Source: Pseudomonadota bacterium
Lineage (GTDB): Bacteria; Pseudomonadota; Gammaproteobacteria; Steroidobacterales; Steroidobacteraceae
Assembly (NCBI GenBank): GCA_963205255.1
Contig: CAUJIK010000036.1
Span: 1-32,390, forward strand
Length of the DNA stretch: 32,390 bases
Direction of reading: 5' to 3'
Both the position numbers and the translations under genes were made by a program. The notes below the pieces were generated by a model that saw only the letters and a list, made by a program, of their open reading frames with translations, was not told the DNA's origin and ran no database searches. The stretch's first letter is position 1. Every line of letters begins with the position of its first letter. Positions 1-9,503 of this stretch are shown piece by piece.

Positions 1-1498
<1,498 letters not shown>

Positions 1499-1514
1499 GG
1501 CTGCGGGCTGAAGC

Positions 1515-1856
1515 ATGAAGTGGCTGGTCGTGGCGTTGATGGTGGTGGTCCTGCTGGTGCAGTACCGCCTCTGGATGTCGCCCGACGGCGTGCGCGAAGT
1601 CATGCAGCTGCGCGAGGCCGTGGCCGTGCAGCGCACCCAGAACGAGGAGTTGATGCGCCGCAATCGCGAGCTTGCGGCCGAAGTGCGTGACCTCAAACAG
1701 GGCTACGTCGCGCTGGAGGAACGGGCGCGCGCCGACCTGGGCCTGATTGCGCGCGATGAGACCTACTATCAGGTCGTGCCCAGGACCGCGCCTGCCGCCA
1801 CTGCGCCCGCGACCGTGCCGGACGCGGAAGTCTCGACGCGTACCGCGGCGCGCTGA
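1515..1856 (+). CDS. ftsB: Cell division protein FtsB
   Basis: Small bitopic inner-membrane protein of the FtsQLB complex that activates septal peptidoglycan synthesis. The 113-residue product has one N-terminal membrane segment (WLVVALMVVVLLVQYRLW, about residues 3-20) and then a periplasmic coiled coil rich in Glu, Arg and Leu (about residues 28-70, including RTQNEELMRRNRELAAEV). The conserved ERARADLGLI and DETYYQVV motifs follow, and the tail is rich in Ala, Pro and Thr. It sits between eno and ispD, its standard place. Its stop is 7 nt before ispD, indicating one operon. Confidence 0.93.
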   Translation: MKWLVVALMVVVLLVQYRLWMSPDGVREVMQLREAVAVQRTQNEELMRRNRELAAEVRDLKQGYVALEERARADLGLIARDETYYQVVPRTAPAATAPATVPDAEVSTRTAAR

Positions 1857-1863
1857 AATCCGC

Positions 1864-2553
1864 ATGCGTTACTGGTTGGTCATGCCGGCGGCCGGCAGCG
1901 GGCAGCGCTTCGGAGGTGATCTGCCCAAGCAATACCAGCTGCTGGCGGGGCGCGCCATCATCGAGTGGGCGCTGGCACCCTTCCTTGCCGACGCGCGCTG
2001 TGCCGGATTGTGCGTGGCGCTGGCGGCGGACGATGCGCGTTTCGCGCAGTTGCCGGCGACGTCCGACCCGCGGCTGCGCACGGTGCATGGCGGCGCGCAG
2101 CGCGCCGATTCCGTGGCGGCCGCGCTGGCCGGCTGCGGCGCGGGCGCGGAGGATTGGGTGCTGGTGCACGACGCGGCCCGTCCCTGTCTTGCCAGCGAGG
2201 AGCTGGAACGCCTGCTGGCCGCGGCATCACAGGGCGGCGAGGGCGCGCTGCTTGCCCTGCCATTGGCCGATACGCTCAAGCGCAGCGGCGAGGATGACCG
2301 CGTGCAACGCACCGAGCCACGCGAGCGGCTGTGGCGGGCGCTGACCCCGCAGATGTTTCGCGCCGGACGGTTGCTCGAGGCTCTCGAACTCGCCAGGGCG
2401 GCGGGCCAGGTTCCCACCGACGAGGCGCAGGCGGTGGAGGCCATGGGCGGCGCGCCCTTGCTGGTTGCCGGCTCGGCGCTCAACATCAAGGTGACTACGC
2501 CGGCTGATCTTGCGCTGGCGGAGGCAATCCTGCGCATGCGCGGGGGTGGGTGA
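1864..2553 (+). CDS. ispD: 2-C-methyl-D-erythritol 4-phosphate cytidylyltransferase
   Basis: Third step of the MEP isoprenoid pathway: CTP plus MEP gives CDP-ME and pyrophosphate. The product is 229 residues. The nucleotide-binding N-terminus is clear ([17 protein letters not shown], about residues 8-24), and the later landmarks [15 protein letters not shown] and [13 protein letters not shown] are in order. The open frame extends upstream into ftsB, but ATG 1864 gives the family N-terminus [11 protein letters not shown] and avoids overlap. The stop overlaps the ispF start by one base (ATGA arrangement), so the two genes are probably translationally coupled; in some bacteria they are fused. 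Confidence 0.95.
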   Translation: MRYWLVMPAAGSGQRFGGDLPKQYQLLAGRAIIEWALAPFLADARCAGLCVALAADDARFAQLPATSDPRLRTVHGGAQRADSVAAALAGCGAGAEDWVLVHDAARPCLASEELERLLAAASQGGEGALLALPLADTLKRSGEDDRVQRTEPRERLWRALTPQMFRAGRLLEALELARAAGQVPTDEAQAVEAMGGAPLLVAGSALNIKVTTPADLALAEAILRMRGGG

Positions 2554-3032
2554 TGAAGCTGCGGGTGGGTTCCGGTTACGACGTGCACGCTTTTGCCGCG
2601 GGTGATCATGTGATGCTGGGCGGGCTGCGCATCGCGCACGACCATGGCGTGTTCGCGCACTCCGACGGCGACGTGCTGTTGCACGCCCTGTGCGATGCCT
2701 TGCTGGGCGCCGCGGGTCTGGGCGACATCGGTCAGCATTTTCCCGATTCGGATCCGCGCTGGCGGGGAGCCGACAGCAGCGGTTTCGTCTCGCATGTGCG
2801 CGCGTTGCTGAGCGCGCGCGGCTATCGGGTGTGCAATGCGGACCTGACGCTGGTCTGCGAGGCGCCGCGCATCGGCGCGCATCGCGATGCGATCCGCGAG
2901 CGTGTGGCGCAGTTGCTCGGCGTCGACGCCGACTGCGTTAACCTCAAGGCCACCACTACGGAAAAGATGGGATTCGAGGGGCGCCGCGAGGGCCTCGCGG
3001 CCCACGCCACCGTGCTGATCGCGGCCGACTGA
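2553..3032 (+). CDS. ispF: 2-C-methyl-D-erythritol 2,4-cyclodiphosphate synthase
   Basis: Converts CDP-ME 2-phosphate to MEcPP with release of CMP, acting as a homotrimer with a divalent metal. The product is 159 residues, the standard size. The metal ligands are visible as GSGYDVHAF (Asp10, His12) and as His44 in the [15 protein letters not shown] segment. [12 protein letters not shown] and [15 protein letters not shown] are also conserved. A GTG three bases earlier is possible, but ATG 2553 overlaps the ispD stop as expected for coupled genes. The downstream neighbour is an opposite-strand Smr gene instead of truD. Confidence 0.96.
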   Translation: MKLRVGSGYDVHAFAAGDHVMLGGLRIAHDHGVFAHSDGDVLLHALCDALLGAAGLGDIGQHFPDSDPRWRGADSSGFVSHVRALLSARGYRVCNADLTLVCEAPRIGAHRDAIRERVAQLLGVDADCVNLKATTTEKMGFEGRREGLAAHATVLIAAD

Positions 3033-3035
3033 GTT

Positions 3036-3577
3036 TCAGCGGCGATTGCCGGCGGGCGGACCATGGCGCGATTCCAGCAGCACCAGGCAGGCGCCGGTGC
3101 CGCCATCCACCTCGCGGGCGCTCGCAAAGGCCAGCACGGCGCAGATCCGCCGCAGGGAGTCGTTGACCATGGCGCGCAACACTGGGCCGCGCGTGCCGGA
3201 GCGCAGGCCCTTGCCGTGCACGATGCGCACCACGCGGCAGCCCTGGCCGATGGCTTCGGCAAGGAATGCGGCCAGCGCGGCGCGCGCCTGCGGCACGGTG
3301 AGGCCGTGCAGGTCCAGCTCCGAAGCCTGCGGAACATGACCTGGCTGACGCGCGGGCCGCGATAGAGGATTTCCTCGCCGCTCTCGATCACCGGCGCCAG
3401 CGGCGAGCGCAGGTCGGCAAGGCTGTCGGCCAGCACGGCCTTGCGCTCGGCGCGCGCAAAGCGGGCGCTGGGGCGTCGCGCGGGCGCGCCGCTGGCCGGC
3501 GTGCCCGCGACCGGCCGCAGGCGGCGCACGCCATGCATGGCCTGCCTGAAGGCCTCGCGGTCCTCGTCGCTTGCCAT
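3036..3577 (-). pseudogene. Smr-domain protein gene disrupted by a frameshift
   Basis: Two reading frames on the minus strand together make one Smr (MutS2 C-terminal-like endonuclease) protein. The N-terminal part starts at ATG 3577 after a GGAGAG site and gives MASDEDREAFRQAMHGVRRL and then GEEILYRGPRVSQVMFRRLR. The reading then has to change frame near 3318-3335 to give ELDLHGLTVPQARAALAAFL and RIVHGKGLRSGTRGPVLRAM, which carry the LDLHG and HGKG signature motifs. Intact relatives have a linker of several residues (LRRGxYxxxx) between FRRLR and ELDLHG. It is missing here, which suggests a small out-of-frame deletion and not a single-base error. As it stands the Smr catalytic domain is out of frame. 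A sequencing or assembly error, or recoding, cannot be excluded. Confidence 0.75.
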
Positions 3578-3614
3578 CGCCTCTCCAGGGCCAGCGGTAT
3601 GACCCGTCATTCAT

Positions 3615-3622
3615 AGTATATT
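3615..3622. promoter_or_regulatory. Possible -10 elements in the smr/surE divergent gap
   Basis: The 73-bp gap between the Smr start and surE is AT-richer than its surroundings. It has TATACT on the minus strand (3615-3620) and the overlapping TATATT on the plus strand (3617-3622), either of which could be a sigma-70 -10 box. Neither has a convincing -35 at the right spacing, so this is only a suggestion. Confidence 0.25.
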
Positions 3623-3650
3623 TGCACCTTCGGATCCTTTCCGGTCTCAC

Positions 3651-4409
3651 ATGAAGATTCTGGTCAGCAATGACGACGGCTACCTCGCCGAGGGCCTCGT
3701 TCGGCTCAATGAAGCATTGCGCGGTTTCGCGCAAACCGTGGTGGTCGCGCCCGATCGCAATCGCAGCGGCGCCAGCAACTCGCTCACGCTCGATGTGCCG
3801 CTGCGCGTGTTCCAGGCCTCGCCCGATGTGCACTACGTGATGGGCGGCACACCCACCGATTGCGTGCACCTGGCCATCTCCGGCTACTTCGACTATGAGT
3901 TCGATCTGGTTTGTTCAGGGATAAACGACGGGGCGAACCTGGGCGACGACACGCTTTATTCCGGTACGGTGGCGGCGGCCATCGAAGGCCGCTTCCTGGG
4001 GCTGCCCACGGTGGCCTTCTCGCTGTGCATGGACCAGGACAGCGGCCGGCATTTCTCCACCGCCGCGCGTGTGGCCGAGACATTGATCGGCCGGCTGCTC
4101 GAAAGTCCGCTGGAGCGCGGATTCACGCTCAACGTGAATGTTCCGGATCTGCCCTACAGCCAGATCCGCGGCATCAAGGCCACGCGCCTGGGCGGCCGCC
4201 ACCGTTCCAAGCCCATCGTGCCGGTGAGCGATCCGAAAGGACGCCGCATGTACTGGATCGGACCGCCGGGCGAGGGGCAGGACGCCGGGCCCGGCACCGA
4301 TTTCGATGCGATCGCCAACGGCTACGTCTCGGTGACGCCATTGCAGATCGACCTCACGCGGCATCAGGCGCTGCCGCTCATTTCCGACTGGCTGAAACCT
4401 CTGACGTGA
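3651..4409 (+). CDS. surE: 5'/3'-nucleotidase (survival protein) SurE
   Basis: Metal-dependent nucleoside monophosphate phosphatase of the stationary-phase survival group. The 252-residue product begins [16 protein letters not shown], with the metal-binding Asp8-Asp9 pair. It also carries [29 protein letters not shown] and [19 protein letters not shown], all family landmarks. No strong ribosome-binding site precedes ATG 3651, but the start gives the exact family N-terminus. It diverges from the broken Smr gene, and its stop overlaps a GTG start for pcm (GTGA), consistent with the conserved surE-pcm pair. Confidence 0.95.
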   Translation: MKILVSNDDGYLAEGLVRLNEALRGFAQTVVVAPDRNRSGASNSLTLDVPLRVFQASPDVHYVMGGTPTDCVHLAISGYFDYEFDLVCSGINDGANLGDDTLYSGTVAAAIEGRFLGLPTVAFSLCMDQDSGRHFSTAARVAETLIGRLLESPLERGFTLNVNVPDLPYSQIRGIKATRLGGRHRSKPIVPVSDPKGRRMYWIGPPGEGQDAGPGTDFDAIANGYVSVTPLQIDLTRHQALPLISDWLKPLT

Positions 4410-5074
4410 GCACTCCCCGCCCCAACCACGCCGGCATCGGCATGACCTCGGCGCGCACCCGGGACCGCCTGGTGCAGCGCCTGCGCGATCAGGGCATCAC
4501 CAATCTCAGTGTGCTGGAGCGCATCCGCAACCTGCCGCGGCATATCTTCGTCGACGAGGCGCTGGCGAGCCGCGCCTATGAAGACACGGCGCTGCCCATC
4601 GGCTGGGGCCAGACCATCTCGCAGCCCTACATCGTCGCCCGCATGACCGAGGCGCTGCTGGCCGGAGGCATGCCGGAGAAGGTGCTGGAGGTGGGTTTCG
4701 GTTGTGGATACCAGACCGCCGTGCTGGCTCCCTTTGCGCAGCGCATCTATTCCATCGAGCGCATCGAGCCGCTGGTGAAGCGCGCGCGCGCGCGGCTCAA
4801 GGAGCTCGAGATCCGCAACGTGAAGCTCAAGCACGGCGATGGCATGAAGGGCTGGCCCACGCAGGCGCCTTTCGACGGCATCCTCGTCGCGGCGGCGCCA
4901 CTGACACTGCCCGAGGCATTGGTGAAGCAGCTGGCGCCGGGCGGACGCCTGATCGTTCCCGTCGGTCCCGAGGGGCAGCAGCAGCTGCTGCGCCTGACGC
5001 GCCGCGAAAGCGGCATTCACCGCGAAGTGCTGGGTCCGGTGTCTTTCGTACCGCTGCTGGCGGGGCTCGGTTAA
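4406..5074 (+). CDS. pcm: Protein-L-isoaspartate O-methyltransferase
   Basis: SAM-dependent repair methyltransferase acting on isoaspartyl residues of damaged proteins. Conserved segments are [60 protein letters not shown] and [14 protein letters not shown]. Motif I reads [13 protein letters not shown], whereas the usual form is E-V/I-G-T-G-S/C-G-Y-Q. GTG 4406 is chosen because it overlaps the surE stop and keeps the GIGMTS N-terminal extension seen in relatives; ATG 4442 (start MTSART) is the alternative. The coding sequence includes an alternating (CG)7 run near 4781-4794. nlpD and rpoS, frequent downstream neighbours, are not present. Confidence 0.93.
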   Translation: MSTPRPNHAGIGMTSARTRDRLVQRLRDQGITNLSVLERIRNLPRHIFVDEALASRAYEDTALPIGWGQTISQPYIVARMTEALLAGGMPEKVLEVGFGCGYQTAVLAPFAQRIYSIERIEPLVKRARARLKELEIRNVKLKHGDGMKGWPTQAPFDGILVAAAPLTLPEALVKQLAPGGRLIVPVGPEGQQQLLRLTRRESGIHREVLGPVSFVPLLAGLG

Positions 5075-5271
5075 ACCCTTTCGCGCAGGCGACCGACGTC
5101 GTCAGGCTGGCCGGTCGTGCTGCTGCCAGGCCGCTCAGGAACTTCTCCTTTGCCTTTGGATCCAGCCGGCGCCGCACGCTGCTGGCGCGGGCCGTGCGTC
5201 GGGATGATGCGCAAGGCAGGTTCGCAAGCGCGTGGAGCCTTGATCAGAGCGGCGGCGGCCGGATTTCCCGC
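5075..5271. other. Non-coding stretch after pcm
   Basis: Between the pcm stop and the sigma-54 promoter I see no frame with a credible start, ribosome-binding site or family motif. A binding site for an RpoN activator would be expected here, but no clear inverted repeat stands out. Confidence 0.5.
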
Positions 5272-5286
5272 TGGCACACGATTTGC
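5272..5286 (+). promoter_or_regulatory. Sigma-54 (RpoN) promoter
   Basis: TGGCACACGATTTGCT at 5272-5287 matches the -24/-12 consensus TGGCAC-R-N4-TTGCW at every defined position. The invariant GG is at 5273-5274 and GC at 5285-5286, at the required spacing. It predicts transcription start near 5297-5299, just before the hairpin-rich segment that ends in the terminator at 5358-5393. No enhancer-binding site was recognised upstream. Confidence 0.7.
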
Positions 5287-5297
5287 TTTCTATTTGC

Positions 5298-5393
5298 TCA
5301 GGACTGGCGCAAGCGCCGGTCCGCGGAGCGCCGGTCCCCCTGGTCTTCGCAAACTCGGGCGCCGCAACGGCGACGTTGCGGCGCCATTTTTTT
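5298..5393 (+). ncRNA. Candidate sigma-54-dependent small RNA
   Basis: About 95 nt lie between the predicted RpoN start (~5298) and the end of an intrinsic terminator. The segment opens with a 9-bp hairpin (arms 5301-5309 and 5314-5322, one G-U pair). A C-rich single-stranded stretch (CCCCCTGG, about 5336-5343) follows, and it ends with the 12-bp terminator stem. The sequence GCGCCGGTCC occurs twice (5313-5322 and 5328-5337), so the first arm GGACTGGCGC could pair with either copy. No protein frame with family signature or ribosome-binding site fits this stretch. It does not resemble 4.5S, 6S, tmRNA or RNase P RNA. The C-rich segment could pair with Shine-Dalgarno sequences, which is inference only. 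Confidence 0.5.
5358..5393 (+). terminator. Rho-independent terminator
   Basis: Perfect 12-bp stem: GGCGCCGCAACG (5358-5369), loop GCGA (5370-5373), CGTTGCGGCGCC (5374-5385), followed by A and seven T residues (5387-5393) on the plus strand. It closes the candidate small RNA and would also stop read-through from pcm 280 nt upstream. On the minus strand only a short TTT follows, so it should be weak for the convergent operon. Confidence 0.9.
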
Positions 5394-5428
5394 CGTGACC
5401 AGGGTCGTTTCAGATATCGGGACTGCTG

Positions 5429-6538
5429 CTAGTTGGTCGCGGCCCCGGCGCTCCCGGAGGGGAGCGAATAGGTGTAGCTGAAGGTCCATTCGGCGCTCTT
5501 CCCTGGCGCGAGGTCGATCTTCACCCGGGGTTCGACCGCGACGGTGCGGACCATCGACCAAAGCATGGCGCGCAACAGCGGATAGGTGCTGGTGACATGG
5601 TAGCCGGCGCCTTGCGCATTCGTGACCGAGAAGTCGTAGCTGTCCGTCTCCGGCGTGGCGCTGGTCAGAGCATTGGAGAATCGCTCTTCACCAACCAGGG
5701 CCCGCTTGTAGGTCAGGGTGTTGCCGCTCACCTCGGCGGTGTTCGCCGCTGGCGTGTTGGCGGCGATCGCGTGGCCTGCACTCACTTTCAGGCCCGGCCC
5801 GGTCGGCGCACCACCCAGAGTAAGGAAGTTGTGGTTGAAGGTTTCGGTGACGAATGGCTTCGTCCCCGTATTGGTCAGGCTGCACCGCAACTCCATCACC
5901 GGCCTGCCGGGAACCAGGTGCACCACCTTGCGGTAGATGAAGCCGTAACCGCTGGCCGGGTCCGATACCGTCTGCGTCATTTCGACCTGCTGGCCGGTCG
6001 TCTTCACCTCCCACTTGCCGTGGTCGATGATCTCGTAGGAACGATACTGGCTGTAAGGCTGATCGTCGGGCTTGCGCATGACGCCCACTCCGACCTTGAC
6101 GAACGTGCCACCCACGGCTGCGTCCTGGAAACCCACCGCGTCATAGGCGTCGACAGGCCCCACCGCGGAGGTCTGCGGGCCGGCGACGACCTTGCCCTGG
6201 TGGAAGACGAAGTCGCGGATATTGGGGGCCTTCTGATCGAACCAGAGGCCGTAATATTCCTGGCCGCCGTAGGTCAGGCTGGCGATGACGCCCGCCCAGT
6301 CGAAGCGGGTGCCGCGATAGAAGCCTTTGTCCTTGTCCGGCAGGGCGATGGTGGCATCGAGCACGCCGTTGCTGATCATCGCGCTGGGCGCCGCGGCCAG
6401 CGTGTCGGCCGCGGAGGTGATGTTCACCGGATCGGGATCGGGCGGCGGTGCCGGGCGCGAGGGCGCCGGCGTCTGGGCAATGGCAAGGGTGGAGATGAGC
6501 ATCAAGCCCATCAATAAATTGGCTTCTGTCATCCTCAT
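5429..6538 (-). CDS. Exported aldose-1-epimerase-like protein of unknown function
   Basis: 369-residue protein with a probable Sec signal peptide (LLMGLMLISTLAIA, cleavage after about Ala21) and a Pro-rich linker (PAPSRPAPPPDPDP). The body contains KGFYRGTRFDWAGVIASL, EYYGLWFD, GGTFVKVGVGVMRKPDD and TETFNHNFLTLGGAPTGP. I recognise this pattern from uncharacterised proteins, common in Acidobacteria and Planctomycetes, that have a galactose-mutarotase-like beta-sandwich fold. Enzyme activity is not established. The start lies 3 nt after the stop of the TIM-barrel gene, so it is the third gene of a minus-strand operon. The shared context suggests sugar handling outside the cytoplasm. Confidence 0.7.
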   Translation of the reverse strand: MRMTEANLLMGLMLISTLAIAQTPAPSRPAPPPDPDPVNITSAADTLAAAPSAMISNGVLDATIALPDKDKGFYRGTRFDWAGVIASLTYGGQEYYGLWFDQKAPNIRDFVFHQGKVVAGPQTSAVGPVDAYDAVGFQDAAVGGTFVKVGVGVMRKPDDQPYSQYRSYEIIDHGKWEVKTTGQQVEMTQTVSDPASGYGFIYRKVVHLVPGRPVMELRCSLTNTGTKPFVTETFNHNFLTLGGAPTGPGLKVSAGHAIAANTPAANTAEVSGNTLTYKRALVGEERFSNALTSATPETDSYDFSVTNAQGAGYHVTSTYPLLRAMLWSMVRTVAVEPRVKIDLAPGKSAEWTFSYTYSLPSGSAGAATN

Positions 6539-6541
6539 TCT

Positions 6542-7441
6542 TCAGCCTTCATCTTGATAGGCCAGCAGCCACTCGGCGCTGCGCTTGTAGGATTCAAGGA
6601 TGGTCAGCTCCGATCTCTCAAGAGATGCGCCATCCAGCGTGCTCGCGCTGTACGCGCCGACTTCCGCAATGCAGCTCTCGACTTTTGCCTGTCGCGCCAG
6701 TTGGAAGATCTGCTTCCAGTCGAGAATTCCGCTGCCGACCGGAACCGCGGCCTTGCCCGGCATGAAGTCCTTCGCGTGAAACGAGAAGTAGCGGTTGTTG
6801 TACTTGCGGAAGTACTCGACCGCGTCACCGCCGCCAAACGTCAGATTGCCGACATCGATCTGGAAGCGGACTATCGAAGGGTCGGTGTATGCCATCAGCA
6901 GATCCCAGGGAATATCGCCTTGCGGGGTTCTGATCAGTTCGATCTCGTGGTTGTGATAAGCCATGGTCAGACCGGCGCGTTTCGATGCGGCACCGAACCG
7001 ATTGAGGTCTTCGGCCATGGTTCTCCAGTCGTCAGAGGTGGTCATCTTCGGCCGCGGTCCACAGATCACGTGGCGCACGCCCAGTGCTTTGGCGTAATCC
7101 ACGGTCGGGCCCAGGCTGCTGTTCCACGCCGCGTAACCGAAGTGGCAGACGCTGCAGTCGAGGCCGACCCGCGTGAGCTCGGCGCGCAGTTCCTTGCCGG
7201 TACGCGTGGCGTACGGATTCATCGCGACCATGTCGATGATCTTGTAGCCCATCGCCACCATCTGCCGCAGGGTGCCGTCCCAGTCCTGATGCAGGTCGGG
7301 GATGATCTCGAAGGCCTGAAAACCCAGGGGAATGTCGCCCAGGGCAGTGGCGGCGCCACCCAGAGACATCTTCGACATCATGGCCACTCCGGCCATGGCG
7401 GCGCCACCGCGGTGCAGAAATTCCCGTCGAGAAAAATTCAT
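6542..7441 (-). CDS. Tat-exported sugar phosphate isomerase/epimerase-like TIM-barrel protein
   Basis: 299-residue protein of the xylose-isomerase-like (AP endonuclease 2) TIM-barrel superfamily. It starts MNFSRREFLHRGGAAMAGVA, a twin-arginine signal (Arg5-Arg6), so it should be exported folded to the periplasm. Probable metal ligands are in AYHNHEIE (about 161-168), FQIDVGNL (Asp196), FSFHAKDF (His222) and CIAEVGAY (Glu260). The start at 7441 has GGGAGAG upstream; an in-frame start at 7534 would run into the upstream gene. Its stop is 3 nt from the next gene and its start 22 nt from the previous one. Relatives are often found with DUF1080 proteins in keto-glycoside catabolism; the exact substrate is unknown. 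Confidence 0.85.
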   Translation of the reverse strand: MNFSRREFLHRGGAAMAGVAMMSKMSLGGAATALGDIPLGFQAFEIIPDLHQDWDGTLRQMVAMGYKIIDMVAMNPYATRTGKELRAELTRVGLDCSVCHFGYAAWNSSLGPTVDYAKALGVRHVICGPRPKMTTSDDWRTMAEDLNRFGAASKRAGLTMAYHNHEIELIRTPQGDIPWDLLMAYTDPSIVRFQIDVGNLTFGGGDAVEYFRKYNNRYFSFHAKDFMPGKAAVPVGSGILDWKQIFQLARQAKVESCIAEVGAYSASTLDGASLERSELTILESYKRSAEWLLAYQDEG

Positions 7442-7463
7442 GCATGCTCTCCCGTAGGTGAGG

Positions 7464-9425
7464 CTAGTGCGATTCCTTCGGCGTCTGGTTGAAGAAGACA
7501 AACGTTCCACTGGATCCGGACGTGACGAAGTCAATGGTGCCGTCCTTGTTCAGATCCCCCGTCGCAATGTGGGAGCCGACTCCGGAGCGGTTGTGCACAA
7601 GTTCGGGCACGAACTCGGCGCCGCCCGGCGCCCGCGGATTGCGCACGACCTTGTAGACATAGACCACGGGCATTCCCCAGTTGTCGGGATCGACATACTG
7701 GAAATGCGAATGGTGGCGCTTGCCGGTGATCATGTCGGGAACGCCGTCGCCGTTGATATCGGCGAATGCAACGGCATGCGGCTGAGTGAACCACACGCTA
7801 CCCGCGTTGTCGTCGAACACGCTGTCCATGATCGTGTGCTGCACGAACGTGATCCCGCCGTCCGCGCCGCGCTTCTGCTCATGCCACGCAAGACCGAAGC
7901 CATGTGCTTCGAGCGCGGTAACGATGTCGTTCAGGCCGTCGCCGTTGACGTCGTAGATGCCCATCTCGGCCCCGCCCGCGCCACCTTGCGACGCACCCCA
8001 GCGCGCGAACGCCACCGGATGCCACTTCCACAGCGTTCCGGCCGGAGTGTTTTTCGGCGGCTGCTGCCACCAGCCATAGGCGGTGACAAAGTCCGTCAGG
8101 CTGTCGCCATCGATGTCGCCGATTCCCATGCCATGGCTGATATTCACGCCCCACGGTCCCGGCTCCGAGATCGTCGTGACTTTCCATGGGCCCGTGGGAT
8201 TCGCCGGATCCGGCGAGGAGTAACGCAGTGTGTTCTGGCCGGTATGGATGAGTTCGGGTTTGCCGTCGCCGTCAATGTCCCGCAACAGCGTTTCCTCGTT
8301 CCCGATGACGCCTTCCGGCGGATTCATCACGACGTATGAATCCCAGCGGCGGTTCTCGCCCCTCGGGTTGACGTGGAGCGTGCCGACGCCGTTGCCGGCA
8401 TTCCCCGCTATGTTCAGGATGTCGGGCCACCCATCGCCTGTCCAGTCGTGCGCCAGCTGCACCATGGACGCGATCGGCCATTCACTCGTCGGGTTGTAGG
8501 TGGTGCCGGAGTAGAACTGGTGACCGACGGTGAAATCCGGCCCGAAATAGACATACGGGCCCGCAATGACGTCCATGTGTCCGTCACGGTTGATGTCGGC
8601 AATGGCGGCGGAGTACGAATAGTAGAACTCGCTCAAGCGCTGCACGCGGAAGTTCGCTGATGTTTTCTCGGCGTCGAATGGACGTGCATTGAGGTCGGCA
8701 TAGGCCAGGGTCTTGAATGTCGCCGGCGCGGTGCCGCCGACATACAGTGCAATCGGACCGTACTTGCCGAATGCGTCTTGCACCGGATTTCTGCCGCCGC
8801 CGAGCGATCCGCCGTTCAGGCGAAGCGTAAGCGTATTGTCGGTGAGCGTGATGTCCACGGCGTTGGTCTGACCCGGGAGATACGTGCTCGCAGGCCGGCC
8901 CATCAGACCAGGAAGATGGACACCGGCCGGGAGCTGGGGTGGGCCGCTGCCGCCGCCAGCACCTGCTGGAGCTGCGCCCGCGGCCCCACTCGCGCGCGCG
9001 GCGGCAGCGAGGTCCGCCAGCGACTCGCGTGAGGTTTCGCGGCCTTGCGCGTCGAGGGTCACCGCGTACGAAATCGTGTCATCTTCGGTCAGCGACACGA
9101 ACACGCCTTTCATTCCGCTGTCTGGCGTCTTTTCGGCGCGCAGCAGGACGCCTGCCTTGCAGCCCGCAGAGCAGGACAGCGTGGTGTGAACCGCAACGTC
9201 CTGGAAGGACGTGTCCAGCACCAGCCAGCCGCCGGTGAGCTGCTTCGGCATGCCGATGATGTCGCCGTCCTGCGCACGCCAGCTTGCGCCTTGGCCTAGC
9301 GGTGTCCATCCGGAAAGCGTCGAGCCTTTGAAGACTGCATCCGGTCTGAATGTCGGGCCGGCCGCCGCGGCTGCGCCGATCAAGAGGAGTGTGAAGGAGA
9401 GTATGGGAGTTGTGCACTTGGCCAT
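7464..9425 (-). CDS. Exported DUF1080 (3-keto-disaccharide hydrolase-like) and FG-GAP/VCBS repeat protein, paralog 1
   Basis: 653-residue protein with a signal peptide (ILSFTLLLIGAAAAAG), an N-terminal jelly-roll domain resembling Pfam PF06439 (DUF1080, starting near FRPDAVFKGSTLSGWTPLG) and a C-terminal run of FG-GAP/VCBS repeats. Seven Ca2+-loop-like motifs are visible, including ADINRDGHMDVI, RDIDGDGKPELI, YDVNGDGLNDIV and ADINGDGVPDMI, consistent with a beta-propeller. A Gly/Ala/Pro-rich stretch interrupts the first domain. ATG 9425 is preferred to an upstream ATG at 9473 because AAGGAG lies 5 nt before it and the signal peptide begins there. It is the first gene of the minus-strand operon and diverges from paralog 2. 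Confidence 0.85.
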   Translation of the reverse strand: MAKCTTPILSFTLLLIGAAAAAGPTFRPDAVFKGSTLSGWTPLGQGASWRAQDGDIIGMPKQLTGGWLVLDTSFQDVAVHTTLSCSAGCKAGVLLRAEKTPDSGMKGVFVSLTEDDTISYAVTLDAQGRETSRESLADLAAAARASGAAGAAPAGAGGGSGPPQLPAGVHLPGLMGRPASTYLPGQTNAVDITLTDNTLTLRLNGGSLGGGRNPVQDAFGKYGPIALYVGGTAPATFKTLAYADLNARPFDAEKTSANFRVQRLSEFYYSYSAAIADINRDGHMDVIAGPYVYFGPDFTVGHQFYSGTTYNPTSEWPIASMVQLAHDWTGDGWPDILNIAGNAGNGVGTLHVNPRGENRRWDSYVVMNPPEGVIGNEETLLRDIDGDGKPELIHTGQNTLRYSSPDPANPTGPWKVTTISEPGPWGVNISHGMGIGDIDGDSLTDFVTAYGWWQQPPKNTPAGTLWKWHPVAFARWGASQGGAGGAEMGIYDVNGDGLNDIVTALEAHGFGLAWHEQKRGADGGITFVQHTIMDSVFDDNAGSVWFTQPHAVAFADINGDGVPDMITGKRHHSHFQYVDPDNWGMPVVYVYKVVRNPRAPGGAEFVPELVHNRSGVGSHIATGDLNKDGTIDFVTSGSSGTFVFFNQTPKESH

Positions 9426-9481
9426 CCGGACTCCTTTGCTGCTCTGCAGCGCGGATAGTTCATTGCCATCCAACGCGGGTA

Positions 9482-9503
9482 CCCGATGCGATTGGGCATC
9501 GGG
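9482..9503. promoter_or_regulatory. Inverted repeat in the divergent control region (operator candidate)
   Basis: Perfect 8-bp arms CCCGATGC (9482-9489) and GCATCGGG (9496-9503) around a 6-bp spacer, in the 145-bp gap between divergent paralogs 1 and 2. A second, AT-rich inverted repeat, TTCGA/TCGAA (9522-9526 and 9534-9538, 7-bp spacer), lies closer to paralog 2. Either could bind a dimeric regulator controlling both operons. Confidence 0.45.

Noticed and set aside
5298-5393. 4.5S, 6S, tmRNA or RNase P RNA as the identity of the structured segment
   Set aside because: It is too short for tmRNA and RNase P, and the diagnostic 4.5S apical-loop sequence and 6S open-complex mimic are not seen.
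5071-5561. Small open frames after pcm (plus and minus strands)
   Set aside because: There is no ribosome-binding site or family motif, the composition is biased, and they overlap the promoter, hairpin and terminator.
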